DNA of 64,000 nt from Pseudomonas sp. A-RE-19. GTDB taxonomy: Bacteria > Pseudomonadota > Gammaproteobacteria > Pseudomonadales > Pseudomonadaceae. The position numbers and the translations under genes were made by a program. Where the stretch lies: the NCBI RefSeq assembly GCF_019956555.1, contig NZ_JAHBDQ010000044.1:124001-188000 (forward strand). Reading direction: 5' to 3'. The notes below the pieces were generated by a model. The model made no database searches, had not been told where the DNA came from, and saw only the letters and a list, made by a program, of their open reading frames with translations. Positions 26,029 to 33,623 of this stretch are shown here, piece by piece; the first letter of the stretch is position 1, and the number at the start of each line of letters is the position of its first letter.

Positions 26029-26790
26029 ATGCAGAGCAAGCTGTCTGACCTCAATCTCCGTCTGTTGTCGGGCAAGAGCCTGGATGAGCAACTGGACAAT
26101 GCCTTGCTACTGGCTAATGAGCTGGGCTTTGATGCCTTGGTGTACGACTACAGCCCGGTGCCGCTGGACCACGAAGGCAAGTTGATCACGCCGTCGGTGC
26201 TCAAATTGCGCAATACGCCAGACGATTGGCATACGCGTTGGTGCGCAGAGGGTTACTACCAGATCGACCCCGTTCAGCAGGTAGCACTCAATTGTGTTTC
26301 ACCCTTTGTCTGGTCCTATAAACCCGGGACTGACACCCTGTTGGAGCCGGTCATCAGTCAATGCCATGCGCCTGTGGTGAATTATCTGGAAGACTCACAG
26401 ATGACCTGTGGGGTATCGGTCCCGATTCATTTGCCCAGAGGCGGTTTTGCGTCCTTGACGGGGCTGCGTACCGGCAACAGCACCAGTATGCTGAGCGATG
26501 CCCGGCAGACCCTGGCGGATTTCAGCCTGATTTCCCATGCCTTGCAGGAAGCGGCCTATCCGTTGCTTGGCAAGGAGACTCACACGCCTCCCATTCACCT
26601 GACCAAGCGTGAACGCGAGTGCCTTAAATGGGCGGCTGAAGGCCTGACCGCCGCCGAGATTGCCAAACAACTGAATCGCTCATTGGCCACCATCAGCCTC
26701 CATCTGACCTCGGCCATGCATAAGCTTGGGGCCAAGAATCGGGTCCAGGCCGTGGTTCGGGCTACCCACTATCGATTGCTCGACAGTTGA
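26029..26790 (+). CDS. pipR: LuxR-family solo of the plant-responsive PipR/OryR group
   Basis: The 253-aa protein has an N-terminal autoinducer-binding domain (to about residue 165) and a C-terminal LuxR HTH (LTKRERECLKWAAEGLTAAE and onward). Counting from the conserved Asp80-Pro81 (Asp70-Pro71 of TraR), Trp67 matches Trp57 and Trp95 matches Trp85. Trp71 replaces Tyr61, a substitution typical of the plant-signal-responsive solos. No luxI homologue is nearby. It lies between two proline-iminopeptidase genes and next to a peptide-type ABC transporter, as in the published Pseudomonas PipR locus. AGGGAG is about 10 bases upstream of ATG. Confidence 0.85.
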   Translation: MQSKLSDLNLRLLSGKSLDEQLDNALLLANELGFDALVYDYSPVPLDHEGKLITPSVLKLRNTPDDWHTRWCAEGYYQIDPVQQVALNCVSPFVWSYKPGTDTLLEPVISQCHAPVVNYLEDSQMTCGVSVPIHLPRGGFASLTGLRTGNSTSMLSDARQTLADFSLISHALQEAAYPLLGKETHTPPIHLTKRERECLKWAAEGLTAAEIAKQLNRSLATISLHLTSAMHKLGAKNRVQAVVRATHYRLLDS

Positions 26791-26883
26791 AACAGGGCAG
26801 AAACCTATCTGTTTCTCTAGTTATTTCGAGGAGCCGATCCCGCTATCGTGTGCCGTATGGTTTTTCAGGAACGGCACAAAGAA

Positions 26884-27783
26884 ATGGAATCTATCGGAAT
26901 ACGCGAAGGCTTCGCACCTTTTGGTCTCTATCAGACCTGGTATCGCATCACGGGTCACTTCGACGGTAAACGCACGCCACTGGTGATTCTGCATGGCGGT
27001 CCGGGCTGCACGCATGATTACGTCGACGCATTCAAGGACATCGCCGCGAGCGGGTATCCGGTGGTTCATTACGACCAACTGGGTAACGGTCGCTCGACCC
27101 ATCTGCCGGAAAAAGACGCCTCGTTCTGGACTGTCGCGCTGTTTCTCGATGAACTGGACAACCTGCTGGATCATCTGGAAATCAGCGACAATTACGCGCT
27201 CCTGGGGCAATCCTGGGGGGGCATGCTCGCCAGTGAACACGCCGTACGGCAACCTGCGGGGTTACGGGCCTTGATCGCCGCCAATTCCCCTTCGGATATG
27301 CGCGTCTGGGTTGAGGAAGCCAACCGTTTACGCAAACTGCTGCCTGGCGGCGTACATGAAACATTGCTGGAGCACGAACGGGCAGGGGATTTTCAAGCGC
27401 TCGCCTATCAGGAAGCATCGAGGGTTTTTTACGACAACCATGTGTGTCGCGTCATTCCCTGGCCCGATGAGGTGGCGCGTACTTTCGCCCAGGTCGATGC
27501 CGACCCCACCGTTTACCACGCCATGAGCGGGCCGACGGAGTTTCATGTAATCGGCAGCCTGAAAGACTGGACCATTGTCGACCGCTTGCGGCACATCAAT
27601 GTGCCGACACTGGTGATTTCGGGTCGCTACGATGAAGCCACGCCGACGGTGGTCAAACCCTATCTGGAGCAGATCCCGAATGTGCGTTGGGCGCTGTTCG
27701 AAAATTCCAGCCATATGCCTCATGTCGAGGAGCGGGTCGGCTGCATGGGGACGGTGGTGAGTTTCCTGGATGAGTGCTTGTAG
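26884..27783 (+). CDS. pipA: Proline iminopeptidase (S33), PipA-like
   Basis: The 299-aa proline-iminopeptidase-type hydrolase has LHGGPG (residues 37-41) and the nucleophile Ser110 in GQSWGG. The acid is in SGRYDEATP and the histidine in SSHMPHVEE. It is about 50 residues from identical blocks with the hydrolase at 24961, so the pair are diverged paralogues. ATG 26884 fits the family start (MESIGIREGFAPFG) but has only AAAGAA upstream. ATG 26857 or GTG 26848 (behind GAGGAG) are alternatives. It should be a PipR target. Confidence 0.85.
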   Translation: MESIGIREGFAPFGLYQTWYRITGHFDGKRTPLVILHGGPGCTHDYVDAFKDIAASGYPVVHYDQLGNGRSTHLPEKDASFWTVALFLDELDNLLDHLEISDNYALLGQSWGGMLASEHAVRQPAGLRALIAANSPSDMRVWVEEANRLRKLLPGGVHETLLEHERAGDFQALAYQEASRVFYDNHVCRVIPWPDEVARTFAQVDADPTVYHAMSGPTEFHVIGSLKDWTIVDRLRHINVPTLVISGRYDEATPTVVKPYLEQIPNVRWALFENSSHMPHVEERVGCMGTVVSFLDECL

Positions 27784-27825
27784 GCGGCTTTCTTGTTTGT
27801 GCGTGAATCGGGATTTTCGGGTTCC

Positions 27826-27839
27826 TTGATTGAGGTCAA
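27826..27839 (+). promoter_or_regulatory. Candidate ANR/DNR box (TTGAT-N4-GTCAA)
   Basis: TTGATTGAGGTCAA differs from TTGAT-N4-ATCAA at one position and is of a form used by DNR. It lies 123 bases before the CopD-like gene, which allows a start point near 27874. Confidence 0.6.
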
Positions 27840-27962
27840 CCGGGTGAGCCGGCCTGCTCTGTATTCTCGCAAGACACCGACCGCTCGAAGGGCCAGGCTG
27901 GCCCGGCATGTGTGGGCTCGATGAGGTATTGAGCAACGGTCTGAATGGAGGGCGAGAATCCC

Positions 27963-28406
27963 ATGCTCTATCCACTGTTGCTGACCTTTCATCTGTTTGC
28001 CGCCCTGATCTTTATCGGCACGGTGTTCTTCGAAGTCCTCTTTTTGGAAAGCATCCGCAAACAGTTGCCCGCCAAAGTGATGCTGCTGGTCGAGGAGGGT
28101 ATTGGCCGCCGCGCCCGCACCCTGATGCCGTGGGTGCTGCTGGTATTGTTCGGCGCAGGGCTGGGCATGGTCTGGCTGCGCTATTTGCCCGTCCTTGCAA
28201 CACCAATGGCCTCATCGTTCAGCACCTTGTTGCTGTTGAAAATCGTGGTCGCCGTGAGCGTGCTCCTGCACTTCCTGGCGGCCATGTTTTTGTTCAAAAG
28301 CGGCCGAATGAACGCTCGATACCTGCATTTCATCCATGGCAGTGTGTTCTGCCATATGGTCGTCATCGTGTTGCTGGCCAAGGGGATGTTTTACCTGACG
28401 TGGTGA
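27963..28406 (+). CDS. CopD-like four-helix membrane protein, copy 1
   Basis: The 147-aa integral membrane protein has four hydrophobic segments (about residues 5-25, 50-70, 80-105 and 120-143). Histidines in the first (LLLTFHLFAALIFIGT), third and fourth helices could ligate haem or copper. It closely resembles the protein at 58471-58908 (shared FIGT-FFEV, SF-TLL-LKI, RSILGHM/GSVFCHM and VILAKAMFY patterns). GGAGGGCG precedes ATG 27963. It has a candidate ANR/DNR box and stands at the left edge of the denitrification genes. Role unknown. Confidence 0.75.
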   Translation: MLYPLLLTFHLFAALIFIGTVFFEVLFLESIRKQLPAKVMLLVEEGIGRRARTLMPWVLLVLFGAGLGMVWLRYLPVLATPMASSFSTLLLLKIVVAVSVLLHFLAAMFLFKSGRMNARYLHFIHGSVFCHMVVIVLLAKGMFYLTW

Positions 28407-28448
28407 CCGGCCTGCCCAGAGGTCTGCCCTGCAGCACTTGGCTCGCGC

Positions 28449-28462
28449 TTGATGCAAATCAA
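28449..28462 (+). promoter_or_regulatory. ANR/DNR box, perfect TTGAT-N4-ATCAA
   Basis: TTGATGCAAATCAA. If centred at -41.5, transcription starts near 28497, 25 bases before the HemN-like gene. It indicates anaerobic and/or NO control of that gene and possibly hemN. Confidence 0.85.
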
Positions 28463-28521
28463 GGAGCATTGATCGCCAATCCCGGACACTGCTGATCCGC
28501 AGCCAGTCTCGGAGACCTGTC

Positions 28522-29868
28522 ATGCTCGATTTTTCTCACCCCCCTGGCGAGCTGATCGCTCGGTGCGATCAGGGCGTACTCGACCCCAACGGTCATGCCG
28601 ATACGCAGAAGTTTCATGACGGCATCGGCTCTCTGGATTTGCTGCGTGCCTTGCGCGTCAGCCGCCAGAAACGACGCCCGATAGCCCTGAACGTGCAGCT
28701 GCCTTCCAGGCTCAAGCCATCCTTTTGTTCCCCGCGCGATGCCTCCTGCGAGCACGGCGACATCGAACAGTACCTTCAGCGCCTGGAACAGGAGATCGAC
28801 CTCGTCGGTTGCCACTTGAGTTCGGAGCAGCGGGTCGAGCAATTTCATCTGGGTGGCGGAACACCCACCATCGCTCATCTCGAGCGGCTGATGAGTCATC
28901 TGCGTGGCCGGTTCAACTTTCTCGAGCATGAGTGCGGCGACTACAGCGTTGACGTCGACCTTCACCACACCGATTGGTCGACCATGGGTGCGTTGCGCGG
29001 CCAAGGGTTCACTCATGTCAGCATCGGCGTTCCGGATATCGATAGCGACTGCGGCATGTCCGTGGCCTGCTACCAGAACCCGGCCCCCGTTCATTCACTG
29101 ATCGATGCGGCCCGCACTTTTGGTTATCGATCCATCAACGTCGATCTGGGTTTTGGCCATGCCTGGCAGACGCCAGAAAGCTTCGCGCTGAAACTGACGA
29201 CCATTATCGAGCTGGAGCCGGACAGGCTGATGGTGTTCGACTATGCCCGGCCACCACGCCGCTATCGGCCGATGCTCGGCGACCAGGCCAGAGAATCGTG
29301 CAGCCAGGACGATAAAGGCGCGATGCGCCAGATCTGCTTCGAACAGTTGATGGGCGCCGGTTATCACTACATCGGGATGGGGCAGTTCGTGCGGCCCGAT
29401 GATGATCTGGCGATCGCTCAGGAGCGGGGCCGGTTGCGTCGCACCTGTGACGGTTTTACCCGCCACGGCTATTGCGACCATATCGGGTTCGGTCTGGGGG
29501 CCATCAGTCAGATCGACGATTTGTACACGCAAAACACCGACGCCATCGAGCGTTATCAGCAGCAGCTGGACCGGGGCCAATTGCCAACGTGCCGTGGCTG
29601 GCGTTTTGAGGCGGGGGATCAGATAAGGCACATGGTCATGGAGCGACTGGCGTGTGATCAAGAGCTGGATATCCGCGCCATCGAGCGGCGCTATGGGCTG
29701 AGTTTTTCCCAGTACTTCTCATCGGTCTGGCCGTTGCTGGAGCAATTGAGTCGCGAGGGGTTGATTGAGTTGTCGGACCGTTTCATCAGCATTCTTCCCG
29801 CCGGCCGGCCGGAAGTGGATGCCATCTGCAACCTGTTCGAAAAGGATTTGGGCAGTGCAAGGCATTAA
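28522..29868 (+). CDS. HemN-like protein lacking the radical-SAM cysteines
   Basis: The 448-aa protein aligns along its whole length with the HemN encoded next to it (shared FHLGGGTPT, FCSEQLMGAGYHYIGMGQF-like block, HGYCDHIGFGLGAI, GLSFSQYF). In the cluster-binding segment HemN has YIHIPFCKSLCYYCAC, whereas this protein has NVQLPSRLKPSFCSPR (residues 57-72). None of the CxxxCxxC cysteines aligns. It therefore cannot bind the SAM [4Fe-4S] cluster normally and is not a functional coproporphyrinogen dehydrogenase by known chemistry. It could be a haem chaperone or regulator, as some HemN relatives are (HemW). A perfect ANR/DNR box precedes it. Confidence 0.8.
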   Translation: MLDFSHPPGELIARCDQGVLDPNGHADTQKFHDGIGSLDLLRALRVSRQKRRPIALNVQLPSRLKPSFCSPRDASCEHGDIEQYLQRLEQEIDLVGCHLSSEQRVEQFHLGGGTPTIAHLERLMSHLRGRFNFLEHECGDYSVDVDLHHTDWSTMGALRGQGFTHVSIGVPDIDSDCGMSVACYQNPAPVHSLIDAARTFGYRSINVDLGFGHAWQTPESFALKLTTIIELEPDRLMVFDYARPPRRYRPMLGDQARESCSQDDKGAMRQICFEQLMGAGYHYIGMGQFVRPDDDLAIAQERGRLRRTCDGFTRHGYCDHIGFGLGAISQIDDLYTQNTDAIERYQQQLDRGQLPTCRGWRFEAGDQIRHMVMERLACDQELDIRAIERRYGLSFSQYFSSVWPLLEQLSREGLIELSDRFISILPAGRPEVDAICNLFEKDLGSARH

Positions 29869-29890
29869 CCCACCTGCGAGTCGATTGATC

Positions 29891-31279
29891 ATGAAACCTG
29901 CATTCGATTTCGATCGAGCCCTGGTCGAAAAGTATGACCGTCCCGGGCCGCGCTATACCTCTTACCCCACGGCGCCGCAGTTTCATCAGGCGTTTGCCGT
30001 CGACGACTATCAGCGTGCCGCCTCCGACAGCAACCTGGCGGCGGTGCCCAAGCCCTTGTCGGTGTATATCCACATTCCGTTCTGCAAAAGCCTTTGCTAC
30101 TACTGCGCCTGCAACAAAATCATTACCCAGAAAACCCATCGGGCCGTTGAATACCTGACGTACCTCAAGCGTGAAATCGTCATGCAGGCAGCCTTGTTCG
30201 ACAGCACGCGCAAACTCACGCAACTGCACCTGGGCGGAGGTACGCCCACCTATTTGACCCGTGAACAACTGGCGGATCTGATGGACTGCCTGCATCAGGC
30301 ATTCGACATGGACGACAGCAATGCCCATGAGTTTTCCATCGAGGTCGATCCGCGCACCATCAGCACCGAGCAGATCCAGTCACTGCGCCAACTGGGCTTC
30401 AACCGCTTGAGCTTTGGCGTGCAGGACTTCGATCCCGACGTGCAGGCGGCGGTCAATCGTCAGCAAAGTGAAGAGCAGATTTATGCGTTGGTTGCTGCGG
30501 CGCGTGAGGCGCAATTCAAGTCGATCAGCGTCGATCTGATTTACGGCCTGCCACTGCAAACCGTGAACAGTTTCGACGTTACCCTGGGCAAGATCATCGC
30601 CCTGCGCCCGGACCGGATCGCCGCCTACAGCTACGCCCATTTACCCGAGCTGGTGCGCGCGCAACGGTTGATTCGCCCGGCGGACATGCCGCCACCGGAG
30701 CGCAAGCTGGAGTTGCTGGAGCTGACCATCCGCCGTCTGACCGAAGCCGGTTATGTCTATATCGGCATGGATCATTTCGCCTTGCCGGACGATGAGCTGG
30801 CGCTGGCCCGCACCCATGGCACCCTGCAACGCAATTTTCAGGGCTACTCGACCCATGCCGACTGCGACTTGATCGGCCTTGGGGTGTCTTCAATCGGCAA
30901 GGTTGGCGACAGCTACAGCCAGAGCGTCAAGGAGCTTTCGCAGTACTACGCCCGTATCGATCAAGGCCTGTTACCGGTGCATCGAGGGTACCGATTGAGC
31001 GCCGACGACCTGTTGCGCCGTGAGGTGATCAGCGACCTGATGTGCCACGGGCGGATCGATTTCGGTAAGTTTGAAGCGCGTCATGATATTCGCTTTACCG
31101 AGTATTTTGCCGAGGCGCTGGCGCAGTTGGACGAGCATGTGCGTGACGGGCTCCTGCAGATTCACAGCGATGAACTGGTGCTGTTGCCGCAAGGGCATTT
31201 GATGATGCGCAGTGCCGCGATGGCATTTGACGCCTATCTGGGAGGGGAGCAAAAAGGGCAGTTTTCACGCACTGTTTGA
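29891..31279 (+). CDS. hemN: Oxygen-independent coproporphyrinogen III dehydrogenase
   Basis: HemN oxidatively decarboxylates coproporphyrinogen III to protoporphyrinogen IX under anoxia, using two SAM molecules. The 462-aa protein has intact cluster ligands Cys65, Cys69 and Cys72 (HIPFCKSLCYYCAC), LHLGGGTPT for SAM binding and the HemN C-terminal domain (IRFTEYFAEALAQL). ATG 29891 gives the family N-terminus (FDRALVEKYDRPGPRYTSYP), with a weak ribosome site. It lies 22 bases after the cysteine-less paralogue, so the two are probably cotranscribed. It supplies haem for the denitrification cytochromes. Confidence 0.93.
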   Translation: MKPAFDFDRALVEKYDRPGPRYTSYPTAPQFHQAFAVDDYQRAASDSNLAAVPKPLSVYIHIPFCKSLCYYCACNKIITQKTHRAVEYLTYLKREIVMQAALFDSTRKLTQLHLGGGTPTYLTREQLADLMDCLHQAFDMDDSNAHEFSIEVDPRTISTEQIQSLRQLGFNRLSFGVQDFDPDVQAAVNRQQSEEQIYALVAAAREAQFKSISVDLIYGLPLQTVNSFDVTLGKIIALRPDRIAAYSYAHLPELVRAQRLIRPADMPPPERKLELLELTIRRLTEAGYVYIGMDHFALPDDELALARTHGTLQRNFQGYSTHADCDLIGLGVSSIGKVGDSYSQSVKELSQYYARIDQGLLPVHRGYRLSADDLLRREVISDLMCHGRIDFGKFEARHDIRFTEYFAEALAQLDEHVRDGLLQIHSDELVLLPQGHLMMRSAAMAFDAYLGGEQKGQFSRTV

Positions 31280-31315
31280 GACCTGTAGCGTGGCCTTCAG
31301 GGGTATTTTCTCAAG

Positions 31316-31329
31316 TTGATTTCAATCAA
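31316..31329 (+). promoter_or_regulatory. ANR/DNR box of the nos operon, perfect
   Basis: TTGATTTCAATCAA. A start point at about 31364 would follow from -41.5 spacing. This lies downstream of the ATG at 31356 and so supports ATG 31389 for nosR. Confidence 0.88.
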
Positions 31330-31388
31330 GGGCGGGGCACACAACGCTCCCTAACATGGCCGCAAGCCCCTTTGAAATCAGCGAGCTC

Positions 31389-33569
31389 ATGACAATCCAT
31401 CAGCCTTCGATACATGGCAACCCGCGCCTCTGGAGTATCGGGCTGGTGGTGATGGTCTTGCTGATGATCGCGATGTTCGCGACGGTGCAGGCCAAGTCAT
31501 ACGGCGACATCGAGCAGCAGCGCATCGAGAAGGTCTTCCCGCAAACCGATTCAGTGTCCGCACCCGAAGGCCAATTCAAGGTGCGCACGCTGTCGGCGGC
31601 CGGCAAGGCCATCGGTTATGTGTTCCAGAGCCTGGATGTGGTGGACATTCCGGCCTACTCGGGCAAACCCATCAACACTCAGGTGATCCTCGACACCGCT
31701 GGCGTGATTCAGGACGCCTATGTGCTGGAGCACCACGAACCGATTCTGCTGATCGGCATTCCTGAAGAAAAACTTCACGGCTTCAGCGCCCGATACAAAG
31801 GGATCAAGGTCAGCCAGCGGGTGGTGGTCGGCCATTCCAGCGACCCGAGTGCGGTCACCGTGGATGCCATCGCCGGCGCAACCGTCACCGCCATGGTCGT
31901 CAATGAGGTCATCATGCGTGCCGCCCATGAGGTGGCCGTATCGCTGAAACTGATCGAGGACAGGGGCGGGGTGGTGAACAAGCCCGCCATCGTGCGCCAG
32001 GATTATTTCCAGCCTGCCACCTGGGAGCAACTGACCGGTAACGGCGCCATTCGCCGGTTGAACCTGACCCGTGGGCAGGTCGATGCAGCCTTCAAGGGCA
32101 CCGAAGCCGAAGGCGTCGACAACGCCGGCCCGGATCAAGTCGATGACACCTTTATCGAGCTGTACACCGCCGACTTGAACCCACCGACCATTGGCCGCGC
32201 GCTGCTGGGCGACAATCAATATCGCTTCCTCATGCAGGAACTCAAACCCGGCGAGCAAGCCATCGTGGTGCTGGGTCGTGGGCTGTTTTCCTATAAAGGC
32301 TCGGGTTATGTGCGCGGCGGGATATTCGATCGGGTGCAATTGCGCCAGTTCGGCAACGTCATCAGCTTTCGCGACATGGACCATCAGCGGCTCTCCGACG
32401 TGTTTGCCGAGGGCATGCCCGAGTTCAATGAAATGTCGATTTTCATTGTGCGCAAACCGGCCGGATTCGACCCGGGATCACCCTGGTCCCTGGAGCTTCT
32501 GGTGCGGCGTCAGACCGGCCCGGTCAGCGGCACCTTCAGCAGCTTCGAACTGTCTTATCAACTGCCCGAACCCTACCTTGAGCGACCCGCGCCCAGTGCC
32601 GAAGAACGGGCGGCCATCGAGGAAGCCAGCCGGCCGATGTGGTTGACCATCTGGTACCAGAAACACTTCCAGATCGCCGTACTCGCGAGCGCGTTGCTGC
32701 TGCTGACGGCCATTCTGTTCCTGCAAGACAAACTCACTCGCCGGCCACGCTTTCTGCACTGGCTGCGCCGTGGTTACTTGCTCTTCACCGTAGTCTTTCT
32801 GGGCTGGTACGCCCTGGGGCAGTTGTCGGTGGTCAATGTCCTGACCTTTGTGCACGCGCTGTTCGAGCATTTTCGCTGGGAGTTGTTTCTCACCGATCCG
32901 CTGATCTTCATGCTCTGGGTCTTCACCGCCGCAAGTGTTTTGCTGTGGGGGCGTGGCGTGTTTTGCGGCTGGTTGTGCCCGTTTGGCGCTTTGCAAGAGT
33001 TGATCAACGAAGCCGCGCGCAAATTGAAAATTCCCCAGTACGAATTACCGTTCGCGGTCCATGAGCGGCTGTGGGCGATCAAATACATCATCTTGCTCCT
33101 GCTTTTTGGCATCTCCCTGGAATCGATGTCCACCGCTGAACTGTTCGCCGAGGTGGAACCGTTCAAGACCGCCATCACCCTCAAGTTCGACCGCCAGTGG
33201 TGGTTCGTGCTCTACGCGGTGGCGCTGCTGGTCATCAATCTTTTCACGCGAAAAGTCTATTGCCGCTACATCTGCCCCTTGGGTGCGGCGCTGGCGATTC
33301 CGACCAAATTGCGCCTGTTCGACTGGCTCAAGCGCCGCAAGGAATGTGGCAGCCCCTGCCAGTTGTGCGCCAAGGAATGCGAGATCCAGGCGATTCATCC
33401 CGATGGCCGGATCAATGCCAACGAGTGTCACTACTGCCTCGATTGCCAGATGACCTACCACAACGAAGACAAATGCCCGCCGCTGATCAACAAACGCAAG
33501 AAGCGCGGCAAACCGGCCCCCGTGGCGGTGCAGCTGATACCTGTCGTGGAAGTGCCGGCGGCTGAATGA
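31389..33569 (+). CDS. nosR: NosR, membrane flavoprotein/iron-sulfur electron donor for N2O reduction
   Basis: The 726-aa inner-membrane protein feeds electrons to NosZ and is needed for nos expression. In order it shows an N-terminal helix, a periplasmic FMN-binding domain with the flavinylation motif (DAIAGATVTAMV), and a helix bundle with two CxxxCP motifs (CGWLCPFG and CRYICPLG). It ends with a cytoplasmic ferredoxin-like region (CGSPCQLCAKEC and CHYCLDC). ATG 31389 is chosen over 31356, which lies upstream of the predicted transcript start. It is first of nosRZDFYL. The FMN transferase (NosX/ApbE) is not in the window. Confidence 0.93.
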   Translation: MTIHQPSIHGNPRLWSIGLVVMVLLMIAMFATVQAKSYGDIEQQRIEKVFPQTDSVSAPEGQFKVRTLSAAGKAIGYVFQSLDVVDIPAYSGKPINTQVILDTAGVIQDAYVLEHHEPILLIGIPEEKLHGFSARYKGIKVSQRVVVGHSSDPSAVTVDAIAGATVTAMVVNEVIMRAAHEVAVSLKLIEDRGGVVNKPAIVRQDYFQPATWEQLTGNGAIRRLNLTRGQVDAAFKGTEAEGVDNAGPDQVDDTFIELYTADLNPPTIGRALLGDNQYRFLMQELKPGEQAIVVLGRGLFSYKGSGYVRGGIFDRVQLRQFGNVISFRDMDHQRLSDVFAEGMPEFNEMSIFIVRKPAGFDPGSPWSLELLVRRQTGPVSGTFSSFELSYQLPEPYLERPAPSAEERAAIEEASRPMWLTIWYQKHFQIAVLASALLLLTAILFLQDKLTRRPRFLHWLRRGYLLFTVVFLGWYALGQLSVVNVLTFVHALFEHFRWELFLTDPLIFMLWVFTAASVLLWGRGVFCGWLCPFGALQELINEAARKLKIPQYELPFAVHERLWAIKYIILLLLFGISLESMSTAELFAEVEPFKTAITLKFDRQWWFVLYAVALLVINLFTRKVYCRYICPLGAALAIPTKLRLFDWLKRRKECGSPCQLCAKECEIQAIHPDGRINANECHYCLDCQMTYHNEDKCPPLINKRKKRGKPAPVAVQLIPVVEVPAAE

Positions 33570-33623
33570 AGCTCGCGAGCACGTCTGCAGTGACCGTTTT
33601 AATCCCTTCAAGGAGTACGCAAC

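Noticed and set aside
26788..26816. Dyad AAACAG-N13-CTGTTT between pipR and pipA
   Set aside because: It could be the PipR site, but the arms are short, the spacing is unlike known lux-type boxes and only one copy is seen.
27945..27962. Upstream ATG (27945) for CopD-like copy 1
   Set aside because: This ATG lies within the ribosome site region itself (GGAGGGCG serves ATG 27963).
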